Made by a program: the position numbers and the translations under genes. From Mycobacterium sp. (GTDB lineage Bacteria; Actinomycetota; Actinomycetes; Mycobacteriales; Mycobacteriaceae), in assembly GCF_002863225.1 (NCBI RefSeq), contig NZ_PKEK01000100.1, positions 42,602 to 106,601 of the forward strand: DNA of 64,000 bases. Reading direction: 5' to 3'. Under the pieces are notes generated by a model. The model was given only the letters and a program-made list of their open reading frames with translations, did not search any database and was not told the DNA's origin. Shown here in pieces: positions 50,284 through 59,126 of this stretch; the stretch's first letter is position 1, and each line of letters starts with the position of its first letter.

Positions 50284-51494
50284 CGGGTGATCAACGCGAC
50301 GCACTCGATGTGGTGTGTCAGCGGGAACGAGTCGAACACCGAAAGCTTCTGCACCGTGTATCCGTGCCGCTGGTAGAGCCCGACGTCACGGGCGAATGAT
50401 GCTGCCTCACAACCAATGTGGATGATACGCGGCACTCCCGCCGCGGCCAGCAGGTCGATCACCTCGCGACCGGCACCGCCGCGCGGGGGATCCAGCACGG
50501 CCACATCGGCGCGACCGCGCTGCCCGGCCAATGCCCGCCGCACCGAGTCGCTGACCACCCGCACCTGCGGGTATTCGGCCAGCGTCGCCCGGGCCGAACG
50601 CGACGCGGCCCGCGCGCTGTCGACGGTGAGTACCTGACCCGACTCCCCCACCGCGTCAGCCAGCACCGCGGCGAAAAGCCCTGCGCCGCCGTACAGATCC
50701 CACGTCGTCATGCCCGGATCGGGTCGGGCCCAGTCACTCACGAGCTCGCTGTAGGTGCGGGCCGCGTCGCGATGAGCCTGCCAAAAACCCGTCACCGGCA
50801 CCTCCCAGCGATGCCGGCCGACCCGCTGCACACCCCGAAGTCCGCCCTCGACCACGTCGGTGACGTTGCGGTGGCCTTGGCGCACGGTTCGTGCCACATG
50901 TCGCCGGCCGTCGTCGTCGACGACGACGTGCAGATGCGCGCCGGGTGCCCACGCGGTGTCGGTCAGCCCGTCCGTCAATCCCGGCGGCAGCTGACCGCAA
51001 TTGAGTTCGGCGACCAGATCATCGCTGCGGTACCGGTGGAATCCCGGGCGCCCATCGGGGCCCACATCGAGCCGGATCCGTGTGCGCCAGCCGGTGGACC
51101 CGGTCGATCCCAGCGGCAGGACTTCACCGCTCCACTGGTAATTACCCAGCCGCGCAAGCTGATTGGACACCACCGCGGCTTTCAGCGCACGCGCAGCGAC
51201 CGGGTCGACGAACGCGAGGTCGCAGCAACCGGCTCCGTCGACGCCCGCGATCGGGCACAGCGACGCGGTGCGGTCGGCGGACGGATCGATCACCTCGATG
51301 GTTTCGGCGTGCCAATACGAACCTCGGTCGGAGGTGACCCGCACCCGCACCTGCTCACCGGGCAATGCGTAACGGACGAACACCACCCGGCCGTCGTGGC
51401 GCGCCACGCAGCTACCGCCGTTGGCCGGCGCACCCACGGTCAGCGTCAACTCGCCCAGCGCCGGCGGTGGCGCCGCAGTGGTCTCCGAGGTCAA
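50280..51494 (-). CDS. TrmA/RlmD-family RNA (uracil-5-)-methyltransferase
   Basis: 404-residue class I methyltransferase of the RumA/TrmA group. N-terminal TRAM domain (LTLTVGAPANGGSCVARHDG, VFVRYALPGEQVRV), a cysteine cluster CPIAGVDGAGCCDL (candidate Fe-S ligands), the SAM-binding part TWDLYGGAGLFAAVLADAVG, LDPPRGGAG and the catalytic Cys in IGCEAASFARD. Position matches remembered Rv2689c. The TTG start shares TTGA with the stop of the upstream permease; upstream ATG/GTG frames lack homology. Exact RNA target unknown. Confidence 0.92.
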   Translation of the reverse strand: MTSETTAAPPPALGELTLTVGAPANGGSCVARHDGRVVFVRYALPGEQVRVRVTSDRGSYWHAETIEVIDPSADRTASLCPIAGVDGAGCCDLAFVDPVAARALKAAVVSNQLARLGNYQWSGEVLPLGSTGSTGWRTRIRLDVGPDGRPGFHRYRSDDLVAELNCGQLPPGLTDGLTDTAWAPGAHLHVVVDDDGRRHVARTVRQGHRNVTDVVEGGLRGVQRVGRHRWEVPVTGFWQAHRDAARTYSELVSDWARPDPGMTTWDLYGGAGLFAAVLADAVGESGQVLTVDSARAASRSARATLAEYPQVRVVSDSVRRALAGQRGRADVAVLDPPRGGAGREVIDLLAAAGVPRIIHIGCEAASFARDVGLYQRHGYTVQKLSVFDSFPLTHHIECVALITR

Positions 51495-53482
51495 TCGAAG
51501 ATCCCTCGACGCGCATCGCCGGGGGCCGCGTGCGGTTGCATCGTCTTGATCCGCTCCGACGAACTGAGTTGCCAGGGAACCGATGTCACCATCACCCCGG
51601 GCATGAACAGCAGCCGCCCCTTCAACCGCAACGCACTCTGGTTGTGCAGCACGTGCTCCCACCAGTGCCCGACCACGTATTCGGGCAGGAACACCGTCAC
51701 CACGCTGCGCGGCGACTCCTTACTGACTCGCTTCACGTAATCCAGTATCGGACGGGTGATTTCGCGGTACGGCGAGGCGATGACCTTCAATGGCACGCTG
51801 AGCTTGCTGTCCTCCCAGCGGCGAACCAACTTGCGGGTGTCGGCGTCGTCGACGCTGACCGTGATTGCCTCCAGCACATCGGGTCTCGTCGCCCGCGCGT
51901 AGGCCAGCGCCCGCAGTGTCGGCAGGTGCAGCTTCGAGACCAGGACGATGGCGTGATTCTTGCTGGGCAGCACCACGTCATGGCCGTCGGCGAGCTGGTC
52001 GATTTCCCGGCTGACCGTGTCGTAGTGCTTCCGGATCATCTTCATCAGCGCGAAGAGCAGCACCATCGCTACGATCGCGATCCAGGCTCCGGCGAGGAAT
52101 TTGGTGACCATCACGACCAGCAGCACAGTGCCGGTCGCCACGAATCCGATTGTGTTGACGACCCGGGACCGCATCATCCCCCTACGGACGACGGGGTCGG
52201 TTTCGTTGCGTAACAAGCGAGTCCAGTGCCGGACCATGCCGATTTGACTCAGGGTGAACGAAATGAAAACCCCGACGATGTACAGCTGGATCAGCGCGGT
52301 GACTTGCGCCCGGAACGCGATGATCGCGGCGAGAGCCGCGACGGCGAGGAACACGATGCCGTTGGAGAACGCCAGCCGATCGCCGCGGGTGTGCAACTGG
52401 CGGGGCAGATAGCTGTCCTGCGCGAGCACCGAGCCGAGCACCGGGAATCCGTTGAACGCGGTGTTGGCGGCCAGTACCAGGATCAGCGCGGTCACGACGG
52501 CTATCAGCAGGAAGCCGATGTGGAAGCTGCCGAAAACGGCTTGCGCGATCTGAGTGACGAGCGTCTTCTGCTGGTAGTCGCTCGGCGTGCCGGTGAGCTG
52601 TGCGGCGGGGTTGTCGACGATCTGCACGCGCGTCTCTTTGGCCAACAGGATGATGCCCACCAGCAGGCTGACGGCGATCGCGCCGAGCATCAGCAGTGTC
52701 GTCGCCGCATTGCGCGACTTGGGCTTTCGAAAAGCCGGCACCCCGTTGCTGATTGCCTCGACACCGGTCAGCGCCGCGCAGCCGGACGAGAACGACCGCG
52801 CCACCAGGAATGCCAGCGCGAAGCCGGTAATCGAACCGTGCTCGGCGTGCATCGTGAACCCGGCGGACTCGGCACGCAGCGGCTCGCCCATCACGTAGAT
52901 CCGGATCAAACCCCAAACGAGCATCGCGCCGACGCCGACGATGAACGCATACGTGGGAATGGCAAAGGCCACACCGGATTCACGGATACCGCGCAGGTTG
53001 AGCGCCATCACGATCAAGATCGCGCTCACGCAGAAGAACACTTTGTGGCTGGCCACGAACGGGATCGCGGATCCGATGTTCGACATGGCCGACGCCGTCG
53101 AAACAGCAACCGTGAGAACGTAATCCACCATCAACGCGCTGGCCACGGTCAGTCCCGCGTTGGCCCCGAGGTTGGTGGTCACCACCTCGTAGTCACCACC
53201 ACCGGATGGATAGGCGTGCACGTTCTGCCGGTAGCTGGCCACCACCACCAACATCACTGCCGCCACCGCGACGCCGATCCACGGCGTCAGCGAGTACGCC
53301 GCCAGACCAGCCACCGACAGCATCAGGAAGACCTCTTCGGGGGCGTACGCGACCGAGGAGAGCGCGTCGGAGGCGAACACCGGCAGCGCGATCCGTTTGG
53401 GCAGCAGGGTGTGGCTCAGCCGGTCGCTGCGAAACGGCCGGCCCAGAAGCAGTCGGCGCGTCGCAGTCGAAAGTTTGGACAC
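51491..53482 (-). CDS. APC-superfamily amino-acid/polyamine-type permease
   Basis: 663-residue permease with about 12 transmembrane helices (residues 40-440) of the APC type: FASDALSSVAYAPEEVFLML, GGGDYEVVTTNLG, GVEAISNGVPAFRKPKSRNA. A C-terminal soluble domain follows (residues 470-663; KNHAIVLVSKLHLPTLRALA, VFLPEYVVGHWWEHVLHN). The GTG at 53482 (MSKLSTATRRLLLG) is the family start. It is divergent from trkA, so a K+ link is possible (KUP-like APC proteins move K+), but the substrate is not proven. Confidence 0.9.
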   Translation of the reverse strand: MSKLSTATRRLLLGRPFRSDRLSHTLLPKRIALPVFASDALSSVAYAPEEVFLMLSVAGLAAYSLTPWIGVAVAAVMLVVVASYRQNVHAYPSGGGDYEVVTTNLGANAGLTVASALMVDYVLTVAVSTASAMSNIGSAIPFVASHKVFFCVSAILIVMALNLRGIRESGVAFAIPTYAFIVGVGAMLVWGLIRIYVMGEPLRAESAGFTMHAEHGSITGFALAFLVARSFSSGCAALTGVEAISNGVPAFRKPKSRNAATTLLMLGAIAVSLLVGIILLAKETRVQIVDNPAAQLTGTPSDYQQKTLVTQIAQAVFGSFHIGFLLIAVVTALILVLAANTAFNGFPVLGSVLAQDSYLPRQLHTRGDRLAFSNGIVFLAVAALAAIIAFRAQVTALIQLYIVGVFISFTLSQIGMVRHWTRLLRNETDPVVRRGMMRSRVVNTIGFVATGTVLLVVMVTKFLAGAWIAIVAMVLLFALMKMIRKHYDTVSREIDQLADGHDVVLPSKNHAIVLVSKLHLPTLRALAYARATRPDVLEAITVSVDDADTRKLVRRWEDSKLSVPLKVIASPYREITRPILDYVKRVSKESPRSVVTVFLPEYVVGHWWEHVLHNQSALRLKGRLLFMPGVMVTSVPWQLSSSERIKTMQPHAAPGDARRGIFD

Positions 53483-53589
53483 GAGAGCCAAGAGTAAGCG
53501 CAACCGTGCCTGCCGGTACGGTTCGGTAGACGAGAATGTCTCCCAAACCGGCTGGCCACTGCGGCTGACCGGGCCGAGAGGACGCATGC

Positions 53590-54261
53590 GTGCGAGTCGT
53601 TGTGATGGGCTGCGGCCGGGTGGGATCGTCGGTCGCCGACGGACTGTCCCGGATCGGCCACGAGGTCGCGGTGATCGACAGCGACGACACCGCGTTCACC
53701 CGGCTGAGCCCTGAGTTCGCCGGCGAACGGGTACTGGGCCTGGGATTCGACCGGGATGTGCTGCTGAAGGCCGGTATCGAGGGAGCCGACGCGTTCGCCG
53801 CGGTGTCGTCCGGCGACAACTCGAACATCATTTCGGCGCGGCTGGCCCGGGAGACGTTCGGAGTACGCCGCGTGGTTGCCCGGATCTACGACGCCAAGCG
53901 CGCCGAGGTCTACGAACGCCTCGGCATTCCCACCATCGCCACCGTGCCGTGGACCACCGACCGCCTGCTGCACGCGCTCACCCGGGAGAGCGAGACGGCC
54001 AAGTGGCGGGACCCCAGCGGCACCGTCGCCGTCCTCGAGGTGGCCCTGCACGAGGACTGGGTCGGCCGGCTGGCCACCGACCTGGAGTCCGCGACCGGCG
54101 CGCGGGTGGCGTTCGTCATTCGGTTCGGCACCGGGATACTCCCCGAGCCCAAAACGGTCATCCAGTCCGGCGACGAGATCTACATCGCCGCGATCTCCGG
54201 ACACGCCGCCGAGGCACTGGCCATTGCGGCGCTGCCACCGAGCGAGGACTCCGAGTCATGA
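53590..54261 (+). CDS. TrkA-type K+ uptake regulatory protein (CeoB)
   Basis: 223 residues: RCK-N/Rossmann domain VVVMGCGRVGSSVADGLSR with acidic VIDSDD at the end of strand 2, then an RCK-C domain (VLEVALHEDWVGRLATDLES, VIQSGDEIYIAAIS). NAD(H)-sensing subunit of Trk-type transport, or of the adjacent permease. GTG start. Its stop overlaps a micro-ORF start as ATGA that links to the next gene. Counterpart of remembered Rv2691. Confidence 0.92.
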   Translation: MRVVVMGCGRVGSSVADGLSRIGHEVAVIDSDDTAFTRLSPEFAGERVLGLGFDRDVLLKAGIEGADAFAAVSSGDNSNIISARLARETFGVRRVVARIYDAKRAEVYERLGIPTIATVPWTTDRLLHALTRESETAKWRDPSGTVAVLEVALHEDWVGRLATDLESATGARVAFVIRFGTGILPEPKTVIQSGDEIYIAAISGHAAEALAIAALPPSEDSES

Positions 54262-54299
54262 GACGCGCCGAAGCCGGGGTTGAGGAGTGGCGCCCATGA
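54258..54299 (+). repeat. short MIRU-like element with coupling micro-ORF between trkA-type genes
   Basis: Bases 54258-54298 read ATGAGACGCGCCGAAGCCGG then GGTTGAGGAGTGGCGCCCATG. It encodes a 13-residue peptide (MRRAEAGVEEWRP). Its ATG overlaps the stop of the first Trk gene and its TGA overlaps the ATG of the second. The 3' end GAGGAGTGGCGCCC is that of the MIRU family. From memory, M. tuberculosis carries a MIRU locus at this gene junction. Confidence 0.75.
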
Positions 54300-54958
54300 G
54301 AGTCGCGATTGCGGGAGCCGGCGCGGTGGGCCGCTCAGTGGCCCGCGAGCTGATCGACAACCATCACGACGTGACGTTGATCGAGCGCAAGCCCGAGCAC
54401 ATCGACGAGGACGCGATTCCCGCCGCGCACTGGCGCCTGGGCGACGCGTGCGAGGTGAGCGTGCTGGAGTCGGTGCAGTTGCACGAGTTCGACGTGGTGG
54501 TGGCCGCCACCGGTGACGACAAGGCCAACGTGGTGCTCAGCCTGTTGGCCAAAACGGAATTCGCGGTCCCCCGCGTGGTGGCCCGGGTCAACGATCCCCG
54601 CAACGAATGGCTGTTCACCGACGCGTGGGGCGTCGACGTGGCGGTGTCCACCCCTCGGATGTTGGCGTCGCTGATCGAGGAAGCCGTGGCGGTCGGAGAT
54701 CTGGTCCGGCTGATGGAATTCCGGCGGGGTCAGGCCAATCTGGTCGAGATCACGCTTCCGGACAACACGCCATGGGGCGGAAAGCCGGTGCGCAAGCTGC
54801 AGCTGCCGCGAGACGTCGCGCTGGTGACGATTCTGCGTGGACCCCGGGTAATCGTCCCCGAGGACGACGAACCCTTGGAGGGCGGCGACGAGCTGCTGTT
54901 CGTCGCGGTCACCGAGGCGGAAGAGGCACTGCGTCAGCATCTGCTGCCGTCGCCGTGA
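54296..54958 (+). CDS. TrkA-type K+ uptake regulatory protein (CeoC)
   Basis: 220 residues: RVAIAGAGAVGRSVARELID Rossmann motif, DVVVAATGDDKANVVLSLLA, VARVNDPRNEWLF, and an RCK-C domain (VEITLPDNTPWGGKPVRKL, PEDDEPLEGGDELLFVA). Partner of the preceding RCK protein. ATG 54296 is chosen for the MIRU ribosome site GAGGAGTGG before it; GTG 54287 is an alternative. Its 3' end overlaps the DUF3159 gene by 50 bases on the opposite strand. Confidence 0.92.
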   Translation: MRVAIAGAGAVGRSVARELIDNHHDVTLIERKPEHIDEDAIPAAHWRLGDACEVSVLESVQLHEFDVVVAATGDDKANVVLSLLAKTEFAVPRVVARVNDPRNEWLFTDAWGVDVAVSTPRMLASLIEEAVAVGDLVRLMEFRRGQANLVEITLPDNTPWGGKPVRKLQLPRDVALVTILRGPRVIVPEDDEPLEGGDELLFVAVTEAEEALRQHLLPSP

Positions 54959-55628
54959 CTGCGCTGGCGTCCAGCGCGCGCTGCGCCGTTCGGATCGCCA
55001 GGAATGTCACCACCGCCGCCACCGCGGTCAGCGGCCAGCCCATCGCGATCCGCGCCACGACCAGCCAGCCGGTGTGGTCGCTGTCGTAGAGCACCCGCTG
55101 CACCACGAAGCGGGCCGCAAAGACCACCGCCCAGGTCAGAGTGGCGACGTCGAACGCGTAGACCGCGCGGCGCACACCGCGCCAGCCACGGTCGTGGCCG
55201 TGCAGCCAGCTCCAGATGTAGCCGACGACCGGTCGCCGCAGCAGGATCGACACCGCAAACACCGCCGCGTAGAGCAGTGACGTCCAAATACCCAGCAGGA
55301 AATAGCCTTTCGACTCCCCCATCACGTAGGCGATCAGCACGCAGACGGCCACGCCGATCAGCCCGGAGACGGCCGGCTGCACCGAGTCGCGCCGGGCCAG
55401 GCGCCAGACCAGGATCAACGCGGCGACGCCGAGGGCGGCGGCCGACGCCACCGCAAGCCCGAGCAGCCGCGAGGTGCCGACGAACACCAGCACCGGCAGC
55501 GACGAGTAGACGATTCCCGAGACGCCGCCCAGTTGCTGCATCATCCGCTCGGCCGGCGTGAGCCGGTCGGCGGCTAGTTCACCGTCGACGGCACCAGCCG
55601 TATCGCCGGCGTCCTCCGCACGGCTCAC
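54909..55628 (-). CDS. DUF3159 integral membrane protein
   Basis: 239 residues with six or so transmembrane helices: GIVYSSLPVLVFVGTSRLLG, AALILVWRLARRDSVQPAVS, LLGIWTSLLYAAVFAVSILL, RRPVVGYIWSWLHGHDRGW. Matches the remembered Rv2693c. Its GTG overlaps the stop of the OB-fold gene upstream (GTGA). The function of the family is unknown. The C-terminal 17 codons read antisense through the end of the second Trk gene. Confidence 0.88.
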   Translation of the reverse strand: MSRAEDAGDTAGAVDGELAADRLTPAERMMQQLGGVSGIVYSSLPVLVFVGTSRLLGLAVASAAALGVAALILVWRLARRDSVQPAVSGLIGVAVCVLIAYVMGESKGYFLLGIWTSLLYAAVFAVSILLRRPVVGYIWSWLHGHDRGWRGVRRAVYAFDVATLTWAVVFAARFVVQRVLYDSDHTGWLVVARIAMGWPLTAVAAVVTFLAIRTAQRALDASAVTATAADADAVPLPPR

Positions 55629-55993
55629 CGCTGAATCTCGTAGTGCGGGTTGTAGATTGCCTTGCTGCCGTTTTCCAGTTTGCCCAGCCGGCCCTGCACC
55701 CGCAGCGTGCGTCCCGATTCGATGCCGGGAATCCGACGCTGCCCCAACCAGACCAGCTCGATGGTGTCGGTGCCGTCGAAGAGTTCGGCCCGAACCCCGT
55801 CGGCGCAGCCCTTGCCGTTGCACTCGACACTGCGCAGTGTTCCTACCACCGTGACCTCTTGGCCGCGCTGGCAGTCGATCGCCCGCTGCGCGCCAGTCGT
55901 CACCGCCTCGTCGCGCAGTTCCTCGGCGTCACGCTGCTCGGGGTCCTCCGTCAGCCGACGAGTCAGCCGGCGCAGATAACCTTCCGCGGCCAT
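55625..55993 (-). CDS. OB-fold nucleic-acid-binding-domain protein
   Basis: 122 residues: a helical N-terminus (GYLRRLTRRLTEDPEQRDAE) then an OB-fold (VTVVGTLRSVECNGKGCADG, RAELFDGTDTIELVWLG, GRTLRVQGRLGKLENGSKAI). Resembles the single-strand nucleic acid binding modules of RecG/replication type, matching remembered Rv2694c. The ATG at 55993 gives the natural N-terminus MAAEGYLRRL. Cotranscribed with DUF3159. Confidence 0.85.
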   Translation of the reverse strand: MAAEGYLRRLTRRLTEDPEQRDAEELRDEAVTTGAQRAIDCQRGQEVTVVGTLRSVECNGKGCADGVRAELFDGTDTIELVWLGQRRIPGIESGRTLRVQGRLGKLENGSKAIYNPHYEIQR

Positions 55994-56094
55994 GGCCTCT
56001 CCTGAGCGTCGTGAATTGCAGATCCTGTATTCCAACGGACACCGTAGACCGATTGGTTCCCCAACGCCACGCGGCGTCCGGGCAGTATCAAGGG

Positions 56095-56793
56095 GTGCGG
56101 ATCGACCTGGACGGCGTGCGCGCCGTCGTGCTGCCGGGAACGGGTTCTGACGACAGCTACATCACCCGGGCCTTCGGTGATCCGCTGCGCACGGCGGGTG
56201 CGCAGCTGATTGCACCGAGACCTCAACCCGACCGGCTGATCGCCGGATACCTCGACGATCTGGATGACGCCGCGCGAGGCGCTCCGATTCTGGTGGGAGG
56301 CGTGTCGATCGGTGCGGCGGTGTCCCTCGCCTGGGCGTTACAGCACCCCGAGCACACCGTCGCCGTGCTGGCCGCGCTGCCGGCCTGGACCGGTCCGCCC
56401 GACGGGGCGACTGCCGCGATCGCCGCGCAGGTGTCGGCGCGCCAGCTGCGCCACGACGGGTTGGACGACACGACCGCGCAGATGCGCGCGACCAGCCCGC
56501 CCTGGTTGGCCGACGAGTTGGCCCGGTCCTGGCGCGGCCAGTGGCCGCATCTGCCCGCTGCCATGGAGGAAGCCGCCGGGTACGTCGCCCCGACCGAGAC
56601 CGAACTCCGGCGCTTGGCGGTGCCGCTCGGTGTGGCAGCGGCCGAGGACGACCCGATTCACCCCGTCGACGTCGGGCGACGGTGGGCGGCTGCGGCGCCA
56701 CGGGGGGCGTTACGCACCGTCACCCTCGACCAGATCGGCGCGGACGCCTCCGCGCTGGGCGCGGCCTGCCTGGCGGCACTGCGGTCGGTGTAG
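56095..56793 (+). CDS. alpha/beta hydrolase family protein
   Basis: 232 residues with a GVSIG elbow (LVGGVSIGAAVSLAWAL) holding the nucleophilic Ser, a start strand VRAVVLPGTGSDDSYI and a likely acid/His pair in VAAAEDDPIHPVDVGRRWA. Corresponds to remembered Rv2695. GTG at 56095 follows AAGGG. The upstream open frame to 56011 has no homology. It is divergent from the OB-fold gene; substrate unknown. Confidence 0.85.
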   Translation: MRIDLDGVRAVVLPGTGSDDSYITRAFGDPLRTAGAQLIAPRPQPDRLIAGYLDDLDDAARGAPILVGGVSIGAAVSLAWALQHPEHTVAVLAALPAWTGPPDGATAAIAAQVSARQLRHDGLDDTTAQMRATSPPWLADELARSWRGQWPHLPAAMEEAAGYVAPTETELRRLAVPLGVAAAEDDPIHPVDVGRRWAAAAPRGALRTVTLDQIGADASALGAACLAALRSV

Positions 56794-56829
56794 TCGCCGC
56801 TGAGCCGCTGCGGGCGGCCTTCGGCCCGG

Positions 56830-57609
56830 CTAGTTGCCGGTGCCGCGCAGCTGCTGCATCGCCGATCCCGAGGCACTGCGCCGCTCAGGCGCGGACGACT
56901 CCTCGGCGGCGACGTCGGCGTCGGCGTCCGGCGCCGCGACGGGCTGCGCACCGGCGGAACCCTGAGCGGCAGCGGCTTCGCGCAGCTGCGAGGCCATCGG
57001 CTCAGGCAGCTGCACCGGCAGTGGCGTACGCACCGGTAACGGAGTGTCACCACGGCGAATTACCGTATCCAGCAACGCGTTTCGCGCCTCTTCGGTCAGT
57101 GCGTCGATACTCTCGATCGAGCCGTTGACCACGCAGCGAATCATCCAGCGGTAACCGTCGACCCCGATGAACCGCACCACACCCGATGCGGTGCCGACCA
57201 CCTCGCGGCCCCAGCGACCGTCCTGGATGGTCACCGACGCACCGTCGCCACGCAGCGACTCGGCCAGTTCACCGGCCACCTCGCGCCACAGCCCGCCGGT
57301 CTTGGGGGCCGCGTAGGCGGCGATGGTGAAGCGACCGTTCGCGGTCACGATCCACACCGCACTCGGGACCCCGACCTCGGTCAACTCGACCTGCAGTTGC
57401 GCCGCCGGCGGCAACGGCACCAGCACCGAACCCAGGTCGAGCCGACCCTCGGTCGCGACCACGGACTCGTCGAAATCCTCGATGTCGAACGGGCCGTCGA
57501 GGTCACCATCGACCACCGTGCCGACGGATGCGTCCGGCTTACTTTGAGTAGCAACGGTTTCCGGCTCGCCCGCCGGTTCGTCCTTCGATTTACGCCTGCC
57601 AAATGCCAT
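56830..57609 (-). CDS. DUF3710 family protein
   Basis: 259 residues, actinobacterial family of unknown function: acidic/basic N-terminus MAFGRRKSKDEPAGEPE, core FDIEDFDESVVATEGRLDLG, VPLPPAAQLQVELTEVGVPS, GRFTIAAYAAPKTGGLWREV, GVDGYRWMIRCVVNGSIES. Disordered Ala/Glu-rich C-terminus (AAPDADADVAAEESSAPER). It sits 60 bases downstream of dut on the same strand, as remembered for Rv2696c-Rv2697c. Confidence 0.88.
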   Translation of the reverse strand: MAFGRRKSKDEPAGEPETVATQSKPDASVGTVVDGDLDGPFDIEDFDESVVATEGRLDLGSVLVPLPPAAQLQVELTEVGVPSAVWIVTANGRFTIAAYAAPKTGGLWREVAGELAESLRGDGASVTIQDGRWGREVVGTASGVVRFIGVDGYRWMIRCVVNGSIESIDALTEEARNALLDTVIRRGDTPLPVRTPLPVQLPEPMASQLREAAAAQGSAGAQPVAAPDADADVAAEESSAPERRSASGSAMQQLRGTGN

Positions 57610-57669
57610 CAGCTGCGCCGCCCCTCCTGCTCTTCAGGATCGCACTGCCCTGTTTATCGTCATCGGCGG

Positions 57670-58134
57670 TCAAAGGCTTGCATGTCCGCCAGAGGAGCCG
57701 TGGCCGCCGGCGCCACGGGAGGTATCGGCCAACCCGGCCTCGTCGAACGACGACACCTCGACCAAGTCGACCAGCTCGACGCGCTGAACCAGCAATTGGG
57801 CGATACGGTCGCCGCGGTTCACCACGATCGGCGTGGTGGGGTCGAGATTGATCAGTGAGACCTTGATCTCTCCACGGTAACCCGCGTCGACGGTGCCCGG
57901 ACTGTTGACGATCGAAAGTCCAACCCTCGCAGCCAATCCGGACCTCGGGTGCACCAGGCCCACCATCCCGACCGGAATGGCCACCGCAATCCCTGTCCCG
58001 ACCAGTGCCCGGTGTCCGGGCGCGAGTTCGAGGTCTTCGGCGCTGTAGAGATCTACGCCGGCATCACCGTGATGGGCCCGGGCGGGCAGCGGAAGCCCGG
58101 GGTCGAGACGAACAACCGCCAGACTGGTCGACAC
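57670..58134 (-). CDS. dut: dUTP diphosphatase
   Basis: Hydrolyses dUTP to dUMP and diphosphate. 154 residues, trimeric dUTPase family. Motifs: HHGDAGVDLYS (motif 1), HPRSGLAARVGLSIVNSPG (motifs 2 and 3, with the Asp/Tyr of VDAGYRGEI) and RGDRIAQLLV (motif 4). The C-terminal Gly-rich tail SRGAGGHGSSGGH is motif 5, which closes the active site. GTG 58134 gives exactly the length remembered for the M. tuberculosis enzyme. Divergent from DUF3093 with 25 bases between starts. Confidence 0.97.
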   Translation of the reverse strand: MSTSLAVVRLDPGLPLPARAHHGDAGVDLYSAEDLELAPGHRALVGTGIAVAIPVGMVGLVHPRSGLAARVGLSIVNSPGTVDAGYRGEIKVSLINLDPTTPIVVNRGDRIAQLLVQRVELVDLVEVSSFDEAGLADTSRGAGGHGSSGGHASL

Positions 58135-58159
58135 GGGGGCACAGACTACCCTCGACCGA

Positions 58160-58636
58160 GTGTCAGGGACGCCAGTCACGCCGCAAGGCGTGCGGTACAG
58201 CGAGCGGTTGTGGGTGCCGTGGTGGTGGTGGCCGCTGGGTTTCGCGTTCGCCGGGCTCATCGCCTTCGAGGTGAACATGGGCGTGCGGAGCCTGCCGCAG
58301 TGGCTACCGTTCGCCGTGTTATTCGTCGTCGCCGCGGGGACCTTACTGTGGCTCGGCCGCATCGAGGTCCGCGTCATCTCGGGTGCCGGTGAGGTCGAGT
58401 TGTGGGCCGGTGAGGCGCATTTGCCGGTCACCGTGATCGCCCGCTCCGCCGACATCCCCCAGACCGCGAAATCCGCGGCGCTGGGACGGCAGCTGGATCC
58501 GGCCGCCTTCGTCTTGCACCGAGGCTGGGTGGGTCCGATGGTGCTGGTGGTGTTGGACGATGCAGACGATCCGACGCCCTACTGGCTGGTGAGTACCCGC
58601 CATCCGGACCGGGTGTTGTCGGCGTTGCGCAGCTAG
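58160..58636 (+). CDS. DUF3093 membrane protein
   Basis: 158 residues: two adjacent transmembrane segments (VPWWWWPLGFAFAGLIAFEV and WLPFAVLFVVAAGTLLWLG) after a short N-terminus, then a soluble domain (IEVRVISGAGEVELWAGEAH, WVGPMVLVVLDDADDPTPYW). Conserved in actinobacteria, function unknown; remembered as Rv2698. GTG start. Shares a very short divergent promoter region with dut. Confidence 0.88.
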   Translation: MSGTPVTPQGVRYSERLWVPWWWWPLGFAFAGLIAFEVNMGVRSLPQWLPFAVLFVVAAGTLLWLGRIEVRVISGAGEVELWAGEAHLPVTVIARSADIPQTAKSAALGRQLDPAAFVLHRGWVGPMVLVVLDDADDPTPYWLVSTRHPDRVLSALRS

Positions 58637-58660
58637 TCGGCGACAGCCCGACGGTCAACG

Positions 58661-58963
58661 TCAGGCCGCGCAGTCCGTACAGATCATCACGCCGCCCTTT
58701 TCGCTGGCGAGACGGCTGCGGTGCTGCACGAGAAAGCAGCTCGAGCAGGTGAACTCGTCGGCCTGCTTCGGGATCACGCGAACGGACAGCTCCTCGCCGG
58801 ACAGGTCGGCCCCCGGCAACTCGAACGACTCGGCGGATTCGGACTCGTCGACGTCCACCACCGCCGACGCCGCCTCGTTTCGCCGAGCCTTGAGTTCCTC
58901 GAGTGAGTCCTCTGAAACGTCGTCGGATTCGGTACGCCGTGGGGCGTCGTAATCGGTTGCCAT
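58661..58963 (-). CDS. DUF4193 zinc-ribbon-like protein
   Basis: 100 residues: N-terminal MATDYDAPRRTESDDVSEDS, acidic middle (VDVDESESAESFELPGADL) and a C-terminal double CxxC (FTCSSCFLVQHRS, MICTDCA) typical of zinc binding. Resembles remembered Rv2699c; related actinobacterial proteins interact with transcription machinery, which for this gene is only an inference. ATG with GGGGACA upstream. Convergent with DUF3093. Confidence 0.88.
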   Translation of the reverse strand: MATDYDAPRRTESDDVSEDSLEELKARRNEAASAVVDVDESESAESFELPGADLSGEELSVRVIPKQADEFTCSSCFLVQHRSRLASEKGGVMICTDCAA

Positions 58964-59126
58964 CGTCTGTCCCCTCGTAACACTGCAAGCAACGTTTTGT
59001 ACCAGCGTCGAACGCATCTACCAAATGATTCGTGCCCGTATACAAGAGTGTTCAGCTGTGATTTACGTCACAGGGCAAAATTGGCCGCGCTACCTCGGAC
59101 TAAACCCCGCGCCTTAGAGTGCGTAC

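Noticed and set aside
50418..53497. Plus-strand open frames (423-440 codons) opposite the RNA methyltransferase and permease
   Set aside because: His/Arg/Gln-rich shadows of conserved minus-strand genes.
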